NCBI RefSeq assembly: GCF_003614185.1
Contig: NZ_KZ987724.1
Location: 73,512 to 137,511 of the forward strand
From: Paenibacillus aceti
Lineage (GTDB): Bacteria; Bacillota; Bacilli; Paenibacillales; Paenibacillaceae
Length of the DNA: 64,000 nucleotides
Direction of reading: 5' to 3'
The notes under the pieces were generated by a model. It searched no databases, was not told the DNA's origin, and saw only the letters and a list, made by a program, of their open reading frames with translations. Position 1 is the stretch's first letter. Every line of letters starts with the position of its first letter. The position numbers and the translations under genes were made by a program. Shown here piece after piece: positions 36,975 to 46,632 of the stretch.

Positions 36975-37358
36975 CAAAATTAGGGCTAGCACGTTTCCAT
37001 CTTCTACAGAGCATCCATTCATCAACAACCCGTTGAAGTGGTTATTTTGCGGAATCGGAATTACACTACCCAGTTTCGTCACAACTTTCGGTGACCCTTC
37101 TTAGCGCGGTTCGTGTTACTACGTATCACCAGACTTCTCTGCTGGATAGGTTGGGGGTTACTCCAACACTTGCAAGAACGCCGTAATTCCGCAATATTTC
37201 CTCCTAGTAACTAGAGCCTTTTTCTCTGGTCGACCGACCGCCGTCATGCAGCGAAGCACCGTACATTGGGAGATACTATGAAGCGCGAACAGATCTATCA
37301 GTTGATGGATTGGTGGCGTATCCCTGAGCAAGTCCCCACTGGATAAGTTACTTACTGA
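36975..37358. other. Gene-free spacer
   Basis: Contains only the degenerate family A half-box near 37070. A 22-codon frame from ATG at about 37277 has no good support. I see no RNA gene. Confidence 0.5.
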
Positions 37359-37541
37359 TAGTTACAGAAATACACTTATTCCCGGGAGAGTTGCTATAAA
37401 ATCAGAGAATAACTGCGCACATGCAACTATTTCCTTAGTTAAGCTCAAATCGAAAGGAAATCCACCTGAATAGTTGCAGAAATGCACTTGTATCTCATAT
37501 TCGGGGAATTGTGGGGTTATATAGTTGCATACTAGCACTTA
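37359..37541. repeat. Four-dyad array, family B, array 1
   Basis: TAGTTA-N8-CACTTA at 37359, TAACTG-N8-CAACTA at 37410, TAGTTG-N8-CACTTG at 37471 and TAGTTG-N8-CACTTA at 37522. Spacing is 51/61/51 and total length 183 bp, the same as family A although the box sequence is different. Confidence 0.85.
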
Positions 37542-37698
37542 TAATCTATCCATCGTCATACGTACCATACATAGCCTCTATTAGAGTATAATTATTTTCA
37601 AATCTCGCTGGTGATATAGCTTCAAATTCAGCTAGGTGCATCAGCTTGCCAAATGAACGATTCGGACGAAGGGGTTCCAAGTTCCACAATGTAGGCGC

Positions 37699-37881
37699 TA
37701 ATTGCATAAAGTACATCTATACGGTCACAAATCAGCTCTAGCCTTACTTTAATTGCAAAAAGTACAGTTAAAAAGGTGTTTTTCTTGAGTCCGGCGAAAA
37801 GGGTGATTTTAAGTGTATAAAATGCTGCTAAAAGTTGATCTACCTCATCACCCGCCAAAATAAGTGTAGAATGTGCAATTA
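37699..37881. repeat. Four-dyad array, family B, array 2
   Basis: TAATTG-N9-CATCTA (37699), TAATTG-N9-CAGTTA (37750), TAAGTG-N9-CTGCTA (about 37810) and TAAGTG-N9-CAATTA (37861). Spacing about 51/60/51; total 183 bp. The first two boxes are inverted relative to the last two. Confidence 0.85.
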
Positions 37882-37934
37882 ACTGCACCAACAATGATCC
37901 GTTTAAACCGGAGGGCGCACTCGCCCCGCGCCTT

Positions 37935-38117
37935 CATCCTATTTCCACGATATCGGGGGTCCGGATCGGGGGCGAATTGAGAGCGAATTAGGTTCGGAAT
38001 GGTCGGATTTGGGGGGCGGATTGAGTTCGGATTGAGTTCGGATCGAGATATGGATTGGAATCCAGATTGGAGTCTGGATCCGAGCTCGGTCAAGGGTCCG
38101 GTCAGAGTCCGATCGGT
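37935..38117. repeat. G-rich degenerate repeat tract
   Basis: Strongly purine/G-biased DNA with short imperfect repeats (GATTGAGTTCG twice in tandem near 38019-38040, then TGGATTGGAATCC and GGAGTC variants). It grades into the 53-bp tandem repeat. No coding sense is apparent. Confidence 0.6.
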
Positions 38118-38282
38118 GTCCCGATGGAGTCCAGTCAAAGTCCAGGTGCTCGGTCAAGGGTCCAGTCGCTGTCCCGATGGAGTCCAGTCAAAGTCCAGGT
38201 GCTCGGTCAAGGGTCCAGTCGCTGTCCCGATGGAGTCCAGTCAAAGTCCAGGTGCTCGGTCAAGGGGCCAGTCGCTGTCCCG
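38118..38282. repeat. 53-bp tandem repeat, three copies plus a partial fourth
   Basis: Units start at 38118, 38171 and 38224, with a partial fourth at 38277. The three full units are almost identical; the last differs by GGGGCC for GGGTCC. The unit is itself built from (A)GTCC words. It ends about 220 bases before the transketolase start. Period 53 is not a multiple of three, so it is not a protein repeat. Variable copy number between strains would be expected. Confidence 0.9.
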
Positions 38283-38502
38283 ATTAGGGGCCAGATTAAA
38301 GCCCCGTCAGAGTCCGGTGAAGCCTCTTTGCAAATTGCGTAATTCCTTGGGCGGGGAATGGAAATAATGGTATGGAAAAGGTAGGCTTGAGGTGATATAA
38401 TGAATAAAGTCAAAATGATTTTTTCAAAATGAATGTTTTGTGAAAAGAAGGTCATGTTCAACTGCATAAGTTGTATCTCTTCATTCATAAGGAGGAAATA
38501 AA

Positions 38503-40530
38503 ATGCCAGTGTCAGACAATAACAACACGATTGAAAATCTGTCGATTACGACGATTCGTACGCTTGCGATCGACGCGATCGAGAAAGCGAAATCCGGTCA
38601 TCCAGGGATGCCGATGGGCTCCGCGCCGATGGGGTATCAATTATTCGCCAAGACGATGAATCATAACCCGGAGAATCCGACTTGGGTGAACCGCGACCGC
38701 TTCGTGCTGTCCGCAGGCCATGGCTCGATGCTGCTCTACAGCTTGCTGCACCTGAGCGGATATGATCTCTCTCTAGAGGATCTTAAGCAATTCCGTCAAT
38801 GGGGCAGCAAAACCCCAGGTCATCCGGAATGGGGACATACCGCCGGGGTTGACGCGACTACAGGTCCATTGGGGCAAGGGCTCTCGATGGCTGTCGGCAT
38901 GGCAATGGCTGAGACTCAATTAGCTGCGACATATAACAAAGATGATTTCAAAGTCATCGATCACTATACTTATGGCATCTGCGGCGATGGCGATCTAATG
39001 GAAGGCGTAGCGAGCGAAGCGGCTTCTCTGGCTGGGCATTTGAAGCTGGGCAAGCTGATCTTCCTGTATGACTCCAATGATATTTCGCTGGATGGCAAGC
39101 TGAACCTCAGCTTCTCCGAGAATGTACGACAACGTTTCGACGCTTATGGCTGGCAGACACTGCTCGTTAAGGACGGTAATGATCTGGACGCGCTTGCGGC
39201 AGCGATTGAAGAAGCCAAGGCTGACACAGAGCGTCCTACTCTGATTGAAGTGAAGACAGTCATCGGCTATGGCAGCCCGAACAAGCAAGGCAAGGGCGGA
39301 CATGGCGGTACGCACGGCTCGCCGCTCGGCGCTGAAGAAGCCAAGCTGACCAAGGAATTTTACAAATGGGTATATGAAGAAGACTTCTATGTTCCTGAAG
39401 AGGTACGTGAGCATTTCGCTGAAGTGAAGAAGCAGGGGAGTGCTGCTAATCAAGCATGGGATGCAGCTTTTGCGAAATATAAAGCGCAATACCCTGAGCT
39501 GGCAGCACAATTTGAGACGGCTGTGGCTGGTGACATGCCTAAGGACTGGGACGCTGATCTTCCTAAATACAGCGCTGAGGACAAGGCAATCTCGACTCGT
39601 GTCGCTTCCGGTAAGGCCTTGAATGGTCTCGCAGGCCGTGTGCCGCAGCTGCTGGGCGGTTCCGCTGACCTCGAGAGCTCGACGATGACTCACCTGGACG
39701 GACTTGAAATGTATACCCCGGACACTCGCGCCGGACGTAATGTTTACTTCGGGGTACGCGAGTTCGGTATGGCCGCAGCGATGAATGGCGTTATGCTGCA
39801 TAGCGGCTTGAAGATATACGGCGGTACGTTCTTCGTATTTACCGATTATCTGCGTCCTGCTGTACGTCTGGCAGCCTTGATGAAGCTGCCGGTCACTTAT
39901 GTATTGACTCACGACAGTATCGCTGTCGGCGAAGATGGCCCAACGCATGAACCGATCGAGCAATTGGCTTCCCTGCGCATCATTCCTGGCCTGACTGTCA
40001 TTCGTCCTGCCGATGGCAATGAGACCTCTGCTGCATGGGCGTATGCGGTTGAGAACAAGGAAAATCCGGTAGCGCTCGTCCTGACCCGTCAGAACCTGCC
40101 TATTCTGGAGAAGTCGGCAGAGCTTGCCCGTGAAGGGATCAAGCGCGGTGGTTATGTAGTATCCGATGCGAAGGATGGCAAGCCGGTAGCACAGATCATC
40201 GCCACAGGCTCTGAAGTACAGCTTGCGGTTAAGGCTCAGGCGGCTCTTGCTGAAGAAGGCATTCAAGTTCGTGTCGTCAGCTTGCCAAGCTGGGATCTGT
40301 TCGATAAACAGGATCAAGCTTATAAGGACTCCGTCATTCTGCCGGAGGTGAAGGCTCGCGTTGCTGTTGAGATGGCACATCCGTTCGGCTGGGAACGCTA
40401 TGTCGGCGAGAAAGGCTCGATCATCGGCATCACTACCTTCGGGGCTTCTGCACCTGGCGACAAGGTCGTGGCCGAGTATGGCTTCACGGTTGAGAATGTA
40501 GTTAAGCATGTTAAGGAACAATTGAAATAA
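38503..40530 (+). CDS. tkt: Transketolase
   Basis: A 675-residue thiamine-diphosphate enzyme of the pentose phosphate pathway that moves two-carbon units between sugar phosphates. Motifs: [13 protein letters not shown] near the N-terminus, the ThDP/Mg site [25 protein letters not shown] in the pyrimidine domain, and [18 protein letters not shown]. Length is standard. AAGGAGGAAATA sits just before the ATG. The next gene, ppnP, starts 46 bases later and may be co-transcribed. Confidence 0.97.
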   Translation: MPVSDNNNTIENLSITTIRTLAIDAIEKAKSGHPGMPMGSAPMGYQLFAKTMNHNPENPTWVNRDRFVLSAGHGSMLLYSLLHLSGYDLSLEDLKQFRQWGSKTPGHPEWGHTAGVDATTGPLGQGLSMAVGMAMAETQLAATYNKDDFKVIDHYTYGICGDGDLMEGVASEAASLAGHLKLGKLIFLYDSNDISLDGKLNLSFSENVRQRFDAYGWQTLLVKDGNDLDALAAAIEEAKADTERPTLIEVKTVIGYGSPNKQGKGGHGGTHGSPLGAEEAKLTKEFYKWVYEEDFYVPEEVREHFAEVKKQGSAANQAWDAAFAKYKAQYPELAAQFETAVAGDMPKDWDADLPKYSAEDKAISTRVASGKALNGLAGRVPQLLGGSADLESSTMTHLDGLEMYTPDTRAGRNVYFGVREFGMAAAMNGVMLHSGLKIYGGTFFVFTDYLRPAVRLAALMKLPVTYVLTHDSIAVGEDGPTHEPIEQLASLRIIPGLTVIRPADGNETSAAWAYAVENKENPVALVLTRQNLPILEKSAELAREGIKRGGYVVSDAKDGKPVAQIIATGSEVQLAVKAQAALAEEGIQVRVVSLPSWDLFDKQDQAYKDSVILPEVKARVAVEMAHPFGWERYVGEKGSIIGITTFGASAPGDKVVAEYGFTVENVVKHVKEQLK

Positions 40531-40576
40531 AAATTACAGCGTGTTGCTTGGAAACACTTTGAGGGGAGCGGGAAGT

Positions 40577-40912
40577 ATGATGCAGGAGTGGAGAAATGTA
40601 ACAGTTGAGAAGGCGGCTAACATTTACTTTGACGGCCAGGTAACGAGCCGTACAGTATGGCTTCAGGATGGCAGCAAAATTACACTCGGGATCATGCTTC
40701 CCGGAGAATATGAGTTCAGTACGGATTCGCTCGAAGTGATCGACGTTATTTCCGGGGAGATGGAGTTCCTTCTCTCCGGAGAGACCCTCTGGCGGGAAAT
40801 TAGCGGCCGGGGGACGTTTTCCGTTCCTGCTCATTCCTCGTTCAAGGTGAGAATTCATAGCGTAACCGATTATTGCTGCTCTTTTGGTTCAGCAGCCTGT
40901 GTGAACAAATAA
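40577..40912 (+). CDS. ppnP: Pyrimidine/purine nucleoside phosphorylase
   Basis: A 111-residue single-domain cupin of the PpnP (formerly DUF1255, YaiE) family: FDGQVTSRTVWLQDGSKITLGIMLPGEYEFST and GEMEFLL are the recognisable parts, and the last strands carry GTFSVPAHSSFKV. The family phosphorolyses several nucleosides to base and ribose-1-phosphate, whose sugar can enter the pentose phosphate route served by the upstream transketolase. GAGGGGAGCGGGAAG precedes ATG 40577; an earlier frame start at 40541 lacks a binding site. Confidence 0.88.
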   Translation: MMQEWRNVTVEKAANIYFDGQVTSRTVWLQDGSKITLGIMLPGEYEFSTDSLEVIDVISGEMEFLLSGETLWREISGRGTFSVPAHSSFKVRIHSVTDYCCSFGSAACVNK

Positions 40913-40915
40913 ATG

Positions 40916-40954
40916 AAAGGCAGGAACAGCTGTGTATGCTGAACCTGCCTTTTT
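40916..40954 (+). terminator. Terminator after ppnP
   Basis: AAAGGCAGG (40916-40924) pairs with CCTGCCTTT (40944-40952), with inner CAG/CTG pairing, followed by a T-run. Confidence 0.9.
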
Positions 40955-41005
40955 GACAATGTGATGGGTTACGAGTCCATTATAGGGTTTCAGATGGGCT
41001 TAGGC

Positions 41006-41902
41006 TTAGGACTGCTTATCGCCGATCTTCTGCCCAATCCATGCTTCATATATTTTCACAACGGAGGATAGATCCTCGTCGCCATAGCCTTCAGTCTGAC
41101 CGGCCTGGAACAGGCTCTTGGCCAGATTCAGCATCGGTGCGGGGATGGCTGAAGCGTCCGTCAGAGACGAAGCCAGCTTCAGATCCTTCAGCATAAGCGC
41201 AAGCGAGAACTGGTTCGTGAAATCATGCTCGATGATTTTGTGGCCCTTAAGCTCGGCGGCTTTGCTGCCTGCTGAGCCAAGCTGTACCAGTTCGAGGAAG
41301 CTGTCCACAGGCAGGCCGGATTTGGCCGCGATGGCAAAGCCCTCGACAAGCGCCAGGTTGTTGATGCCTACGATAGTATTGTGAGCGATCTTGGCAACGG
41401 CGCCGCTGCCGCTAGGTCCCATGTATAGAAGCTTTTTGCCCATGACATCGAAGATGTCGCGGCACTGGTCTACCGTATCGGCATGGCCACCCACCATGAA
41501 GACGAGTGTGCCGTCGATGGCGGCTGGCGAGCTTCCGGTTACAGGAGCGTCGAGGAAATCGCCTTCCCGTTCCTGTACCTTCGCCGCTGTGTGCTTCACG
41601 AGTGCTGGGGAGATCGTACTGCAGTCGATGACGATCGAGCCGGATTTAAGGCCGGCGAGCACGCCGTCCGTTCCTTCATATACAGCTTCTATCGATTTGT
41701 CATCGCTAACCATGGTAATGACTATATCGGTAGCTGCGGCTGCTTCCTTAGGGGATGAAGCTAACGCTGCGCCTTGCTCGACAAGGGGGGCGCACTTGGA
41801 GGCTGTGCGGTTGTAGACAGTGACTTCATAGCCTGCTTTAAGCAGATTTGCTGCCATCGGGGCACCCATGGTGCCAAGACCGATAAATCCTATTTTTTTC
41901 AT
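41006..41902 (-). CDS. Beta-hydroxyacid dehydrogenase (3-hydroxyisobutyrate dehydrogenase family)
   Basis: A 298-residue NAD(P)-dependent oxidoreductase: [16 protein letters not shown] coenzyme motif, then CSTIS, the substrate-binding [16 protein letters not shown], and the catalytic lysine region GAVAKIAHN. The arginine after the second strand (YNRTASK) suggests NADP preference. It reduces or oxidises a small beta-hydroxyacid such as tartronate semialdehyde, 3-hydroxyisobutyrate or succinic semialdehyde; the substrate cannot be told. Start 41902 has GAGGTGG upstream. Confidence 0.9.
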   Translation of the reverse strand: MKKIGFIGLGTMGAPMAANLLKAGYEVTVYNRTASKCAPLVEQGAALASSPKEAAAATDIVITMVSDDKSIEAVYEGTDGVLAGLKSGSIVIDCSTISPALVKHTAAKVQEREGDFLDAPVTGSSPAAIDGTLVFMVGGHADTVDQCRDIFDVMGKKLLYMGPSGSGAVAKIAHNTIVGINNLALVEGFAIAAKSGLPVDSFLELVQLGSAGSKAAELKGHKIIEHDFTNQFSLALMLKDLKLASSLTDASAIPAPMLNLAKSLFQAGQTEGYGDEDLSSVVKIYEAWIGQKIGDKQS

Positions 41903-42115
41903 GATTGTCCACCTCTTTTGAAGTATCTGCAAACATATTTACATTTTACCATGATGCTAGGAATACTGCATATTGTGCCCTTGTGTTCATGGAATTTTTA
42001 CAGTATCCTAAGTTTAAGATTGTTGAACATATCTTTTAAGAGGGATAATGGCATACCTTTATCTCTAGTGGATAGGCTGTGCGATAATATAAATACAGAT
42101 GGAGGTTTGTTTCAG

Positions 42116-43471
42116 ATGAGTAAAAAAGTTACATTTGATTACAGCAACGCTCTGGAATTCGTAGGACAGCATGAGATTGATTATTTTGCTGAACCGATCC
42201 GTCTTGCCCATGAGCAGCTACATAAAGGTACCGGTGCAGGCTCCGACTATCTCGGCTGGATTGACCTGCCTACCGAATATGATAAAGAGGAATTTGCCCG
42301 CATTAAGAAAGCGGCGGCCAAAATTCAAAGCGATTCCGAAGTCCTGATCGTTATCGGGATCGGCGGCTCTTACCTCGGCGCACGCGCGGCGATCGAATCA
42401 TTGTCGCATTCCTTCTACAACCTGCTGCCTAAGGATAAACGCAAAACTCCGGAAATCTATTTCGCAGGTAACAATATCAGCTCCACTTATGTCAGCCACC
42501 TGCTTGAACTGATCGATGGCAAGGACTTCTCCGTGAATGTCATCTCCAAATCCGGTACGACTACAGAACCAGCGATTGCCTTCCGTATTTTCCGCGCAGC
42601 ACTGGAGAAGAAATATGGCAAGGAAGAAGCACGTAAACGCATCTATGCAACGACTGACCGTGAGAAGGGCGCTCTCAAGGACCTCTCTAACGAAGAGGGC
42701 TATGAATCCTTCGTGATTCCGGATGATGTAGGCGGACGTTACTCCGTGCTTACGCCAGTTGGTTTGCTCCCGATCGCCGTTGCCGGCATCGACATCGACG
42801 CGATGATGCAAGGTGCAGCTGACGCAGCTAAGGAATACAGCAATCCGAATGTCGCTGAGAATGAGAGCTATCAATATGCAGCAGTGCGTAACGCCTTGTA
42901 CCGTAAAGGTAAAGTTACGGAAATCCTCGTGAACTACGAGCCATCCCTGCACTATGTATCCGAATGGTGGAAGCAGCTCTACGGCGAGAGCGAAGGCAAA
43001 GACTATAAGGGCATCTTCCCAGCAGCGGTCGATTTCTCTACTGATCTGCACTCGATGGGACAATTCATTCAAGAGGGTAACCGCAACATCTTTGAGACCG
43101 TCATCCAAGTGACTGAAGTAGCTAAGCATATTGCGATCGAATCCGATCCGGATGATCTGGATGGACTGAACTTCCTGGCCGGCAAGACGATGGATTTCGT
43201 GAACAAGAAGGCCTTCCAAGGCACACTGCTAGCGCATACCGATGGTCAGGTTCCTAACCTGGTAGTCAATGTACCTGATATGACACCATATTCATTCGGA
43301 TATCTTGTATATTTCTTTGAAAAGGCTTGTGGCATCAGCGGCTACTTGTCGGGCGTAAATCCGTTCGACCAACCGGGCGTTGAAGCGTACAAGAAGAATA
43401 TGTTCGCGCTGCTTGGCAAGCCGGGCTATGAGAAAGAAAAAGCAGCTCTGGAAGCAAGACTGTCCGAATAA
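42116..43471 (+). CDS. pgi: Glucose-6-phosphate isomerase
   Basis: A 451-residue enzyme interconverting glucose-6-phosphate and fructose-6-phosphate, linking glycolysis and the pentose phosphate pathway. Motifs: [36 protein letters not shown] and the C-terminal [14 protein letters not shown]. Length fits the ~450-residue Gram-positive form. The ATG at 42116 follows ATGGAGGTTTG; the open frame extends much farther upstream but without a binding site. It is followed by a terminator. Confidence 0.97.
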   Translation: MSKKVTFDYSNALEFVGQHEIDYFAEPIRLAHEQLHKGTGAGSDYLGWIDLPTEYDKEEFARIKKAAAKIQSDSEVLIVIGIGGSYLGARAAIESLSHSFYNLLPKDKRKTPEIYFAGNNISSTYVSHLLELIDGKDFSVNVISKSGTTTEPAIAFRIFRAALEKKYGKEEARKRIYATTDREKGALKDLSNEEGYESFVIPDDVGGRYSVLTPVGLLPIAVAGIDIDAMMQGAADAAKEYSNPNVAENESYQYAAVRNALYRKGKVTEILVNYEPSLHYVSEWWKQLYGESEGKDYKGIFPAAVDFSTDLHSMGQFIQEGNRNIFETVIQVTEVAKHIAIESDPDDLDGLNFLAGKTMDFVNKKAFQGTLLAHTDGQVPNLVVNVPDMTPYSFGYLVYFFEKACGISGYLSGVNPFDQPGVEAYKKNMFALLGKPGYEKEKAALEARLSE

Positions 43472-43511
43472 AAGGACGACTGGCTTCGACGACTAGAGGA
43501 TAAAACGCCAG

Positions 43512-43548
43512 AAAGCAGTTCTACGGGAAACCGGATGGGCTGCTTTTT
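43512..43548 (+). terminator. Terminator after pgi
   Basis: AAAGCAG (43512-43518) pairs with CTGCTTT (43540-43546), followed by further T residues. The loop is long and contains CGGGAAACCGG. Confidence 0.75.
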
Positions 43549-43575
43549 GGCACATTCATAAGGATGAGGATATTA

Positions 43576-44208
43576 ATGTTGGAACGGTACAGAACAGTAA
43601 GGCAGGCCGGTGATAAGGAGATCGTGATCCGGAAATCGCGGTTCATTGGTCATATCAGGCCGGTTGAGACGGAAGAGGAAGCGATAGCTTTTGTAGAAGA
43701 GATTAAGAAGAAGCACTGGAACGCGACCCATAATTGCTCCGCTTACATGATCGGCGAGCGGGATGAAATCCAGAAGCAATCGGATGACGGGGAGCCGAGT
43801 GGGACCGCAGGCAAACCGATTTTGGAAGTGATTAAGAATCAGAATCTGAAAAATGTGGCGATTGTCGTCACGCGGTATTTCGGCGGTATTCTGTTAGGTG
43901 CAGGCGGCTTGATCCGCGCTTATACGGATGGCGCAGTAGCGGCGATCGAAGCGGGTGAGGCGATTACCCAGGTGCTACATCAGGAGGTTCTGGTGGAGCT
44001 GGATTATACCTGGCTCGGCAAGGCGGAGAATGAGCTTCATAACCGTGGAGTGCGTATGGGCCAGACTGAGTTTACGGACAAAGTCACTTTACACTGTTTG
44101 CCGCTTGCAAGTGAGGCGGAGCAGTTCATGAATTGGATGACTGATATGACACAAGGACAGGCGGCGATGACGTTAGGCAATAAGGTTTATTATATCGAAG
44201 GGGAATAA
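43576..44208 (+). CDS. YigZ/IMPACT family protein
   Basis: A 210-residue UPF0029 protein. The N-terminal domain has KSRFIGHI, HNCSAYMIG and the family signature DDGEPSGTAGKPI, then VTRYFGGILLGAGGLIRAY; the C-terminal domain is DUF1949-like. Bacterial members (YigZ, YvyE) are of uncertain function; eukaryotic IMPACT affects translation control. ATG 43576 is favoured over 43564, which lies within the ribosome binding site AAGGATGAGG. The stop codon overlaps the next start. Confidence 0.9.
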   Translation: MLERYRTVRQAGDKEIVIRKSRFIGHIRPVETEEEAIAFVEEIKKKHWNATHNCSAYMIGERDEIQKQSDDGEPSGTAGKPILEVIKNQNLKNVAIVVTRYFGGILLGAGGLIRAYTDGAVAAIEAGEAITQVLHQEVLVELDYTWLGKAENELHNRGVRMGQTEFTDKVTLHCLPLASEAEQFMNWMTDMTQGQAAMTLGNKVYYIEGE

Positions 44209-44810
44209 TGCCTATGGCAAGAAGAGCAGTAGAGCAGGAATTATCAAGGGAAAGAATCATGGATGCCGCGAGACACTTATTTATTACCAAAGGATATCGG
44301 GGCATTTCCATGCGGAGTATCGGCCAGCATTTAGGCTACAGCCACGGCTCACTCTATTATCACTTCAAGGAAAAGGCTGAGCTATTCTATGCGATCGTCA
44401 TGCAAGACTTCAATCATTTGACAGTGCTCTGTGAACAGGTGACCCGAAGACCGATGATGGACGGATTGACCAAGACCGAGGAATTGATGCTTGAGTTCAT
44501 TAAGTTCGGTCTCGACCATCCCCATCAATATGAGATTATGTTCATGCTGCGGGATGAAGAGATATTGTCATATTGCCGGGCTGAGCAAGCCAAATGCTTC
44601 GACAAGTTCAAGACGATTGCATTACGCTTCCTGAAGGAGGAGCAGCATCCGCTGCAGCAGAATCCCTCCTTTCCGCTTACTATGTTTTTGGGGGTACATG
44701 GGTTTATATCATATTACATCCAGGACCGTCTTACCTTTGATGAGATTATGCCCGCTGCGGTAGGCCATGTGAGAATGTTAAGCCAGAGCAGTTACCGAAT
44801 GACGTCTTGA
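44208..44810 (+). CDS. TetR-family transcriptional regulator
   Basis: A 200-residue regulator with an N-terminal HTH (AARHLFITKGYRGISMRSIG, then GSLYYHFKEKAELF) and a helical ligand-binding domain typical of TetR proteins. It is translationally coupled to the yigZ-like gene (one-base overlap), so its target may include that operon. The ligand is unknown. Confidence 0.93.
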   Translation: MPMARRAVEQELSRERIMDAARHLFITKGYRGISMRSIGQHLGYSHGSLYYHFKEKAELFYAIVMQDFNHLTVLCEQVTRRPMMDGLTKTEELMLEFIKFGLDHPHQYEIMFMLRDEEILSYCRAEQAKCFDKFKTIALRFLKEEQHPLQQNPSFPLTMFLGVHGFISYYIQDRLTFDEIMPAAVGHVRMLSQSSYRMTS

Positions 44811-44922
44811 GGCGTTTTTGTTTTCCACTTGGACTTTATCCATTTACACTATCATCGCTGTGCTTCTGTATTACATTAATTTAATAGGGTAATGATGCGA
44901 TTTGCTAAATTTCAAAATATAG

Positions 44923-44958
44923 AAGGCCTGGAGTTCCCGATAAGGAATCAGGCCTTTT
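44923..44958. terminator. Bidirectional terminator
   Basis: AAGGCCTG (44923-44930) pairs with CAGGCCTT (44949-44956), with inner TTCC/GGAA pairing and T-rich flank. It separates the convergent tetR and hydrolase genes. Confidence 0.85.
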
Positions 44959-44970
44959 ATGTTCTTAAAC

Positions 44971-45951
44971 TTAAGGGAACTTCGCCGCTAAAAAGTTAAG
45001 GACCGCTTGGCTGAACTCAATATCTTCGGCAGGGTTCTCCGAGTATTGCTCATAACAGACGAAGTGTTCATCCCCTTCACGGACGAAGGTTGTCACGTCG
45101 ATATTATGCTTCTTGGCTTTGCTCAGCAGCTTCTCGAACTGTTCATAGGGGATCTGTGAGTCCCCTGTTGAATGCATCATCAGGATCGGACGCTCACCCA
45201 GCTTGACGATGCTCTTCTCGGCAGAATACTTCAGAGTATTGAAGCCGAAGTGAAATCCGAGATAAGCATTGAGAAATGGAGTATCCATCACGCTGATCGC
45301 TTTCGGCATCCCGTTCATCTCCATATTGTAAATGAAGACATCTGACCAGGAGGAAAAGGCGGAGATCGAGATCACCGCGCTTACTTCCGGCAATTCCCCT
45401 GCGGCGGTGATCACTGTACTTCCTCCCATCGATGTGCCGAGTGCGACAATGGGCAGGTCTTTGACTTCTTGGTCTGCACGAAGGAATTCAACTCCGGCCT
45501 TGACATCCCGCCATTCGGTCAAACCGAGGCCGATTTCTTCCCCTTCACTTTCGCCCCGGGCTCGCATTTCAATCAGTAGAGAGTCCCAGCCATGGTCGGC
45601 AAACATTTTGGCATATCCAAAGAAGGCAGTAACCGAAGGGTTCTGTATCCCGGATAAAATAATAATAGTTCCCTTGGAAGTTTCCGTTTCGGCGCGGGTA
45701 CGCCATGCTGCGAGGGATAGAGAATCATCTGTGACCAATGTGATCCGCTCTGATGAAATGCCATAGTCCGAGGAATTGAACTGCTGTTGCTCATAATGCT
45801 GTCCCAGGAACATCGGCATGATCGCATAGGGGATAAAGATAAGTAATCCGATAAAAAGTACAACCAATACAGTGGCGATAATGATTATAATTTTCTTCGC
45901 CCTGGACTTTCGGGGCTTGCTTGGCTTTTGGAGAACCACACTCTCGTTCAT
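44971..45951 (-). CDS. Membrane-anchored alpha/beta hydrolase
   Basis: A 326-residue protein with one N-terminal membrane helix (about 22-46, preceded by a Lys/Arg-rich start) and an extracytoplasmic alpha/beta hydrolase domain. The nucleophile elbow is GTSMGGS, the acid lies in HSTGDSQIPYEQ and the histidine in EGDEHFVCYEQ, so the triad is complete. It resembles prolyl-oligopeptidase-like or BAAT-type hydrolases. The substrate is unknown. Confidence 0.85.
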   Translation of the reverse strand: MNESVVLQKPSKPRKSRAKKIIIIIATVLVVLFIGLLIFIPYAIMPMFLGQHYEQQQFNSSDYGISSERITLVTDDSLSLAAWRTRAETETSKGTIIILSGIQNPSVTAFFGYAKMFADHGWDSLLIEMRARGESEGEEIGLGLTEWRDVKAGVEFLRADQEVKDLPIVALGTSMGGSTVITAAGELPEVSAVISISAFSSWSDVFIYNMEMNGMPKAISVMDTPFLNAYLGFHFGFNTLKYSAEKSIVKLGERPILMMHSTGDSQIPYEQFEKLLSKAKKHNIDVTTFVREGDEHFVCYEQYSENPAEDIEFSQAVLNFLAAKFP

Positions 45952-46050
45952 TGCTCAGGCTCCTTTATATCAGAGAATTCTAGCAGACACTAACACAACT
46001 ACTATTATGTAAGTTTGGCCATGGTAGCTCGAGTAACTGGAATAGCTCGA

Positions 46051-46073
46051 AAACTGCAAAAATGCAGGTTTTT
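46051..46073. repeat. Single family C box
   Basis: AAACTGCA-N4-TGCAGGTTT, a near-perfect dyad of the type found four times at 61317-61495. It lies 18 bases before family A copy 4. Confidence 0.6.
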
Positions 46074-46090
46074 GAAAAGCACCGTAGCTC

Positions 46091-46273
46091 TAACGAAACA
46101 CCATATCGTTATTTCCGTGTAATCAGCACTCATCCAAATCTAACGAAACACCATATCGTTATTTTGGTGAAAATCGGCCATTTCGCCCCTAATCTGCATG
46201 AATAGCGATACCCTGTTTCGTCAGATTTTGAAATCACTCCTTTTGGCGCAAATAGCGATACCTGGTTTCGTTA
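46091..46273 (+). repeat. Four-dyad array, family A, copy 4
   Basis: Boxes start at 46091, 46141, 46201 and 46251 (exactly 50/60/50; 183 bp). The two forward boxes are identical to each other. Spacers are unrelated to copies 1-3 except for weak arm-to-arm complementarity. Confidence 0.92.
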
Positions 46274-46632
46274 CAATTTAGGCCCGTCTTAGGCTTGTTT
46301 GATATGGGGCCAATGTACTATTTTCAAGATTATACCACAAGGTGGAAGCTGCCCCACTATATTCTTTATCACAGCTTGCTGACCCGGCGCGGTTAAGTAT
46401 GGCTATAGCGATTCTTAGACCAGCCTGGCTATGGACTAGGAATATCATATCTTTCGACCTGGAAGGACCAGGGAATATTTCGATTGACGGCGGTGTGGTG
46501 GTTTGATAAAGTGTTGTATAAGCAAAACCAAGTAATTACATATGAAATTATGGAATGTTATCTATACATAAACTGGCGGTCTTACTCGATCATCGGCTGT
46601 CAGCTCTAATGAAAGGATGGTGGCCTCTTCCG
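46274..46632. other. Gene-free region upstream of the CysA-like gene
   Basis: No convincing gene. The frame of the downstream gene is open from 46555 but without a good binding site until the chosen start. Confidence 0.4.

Noticed and set aside
37277-37345. Short frame starting MKREQIYQ
   Set aside because: 22 codons, weak binding site, no family resemblance.
38995-40521. 508-codon open frame antisense to transketolase
   Set aside because: It is fully opposite a conserved gene, and its sequence has no recognisable domain and unusual composition; it reflects codon bias of tkt.
42398-43219. 273-codon open frame antisense to pgi
   Set aside because: Same reason: shadow of a conserved enzyme gene.
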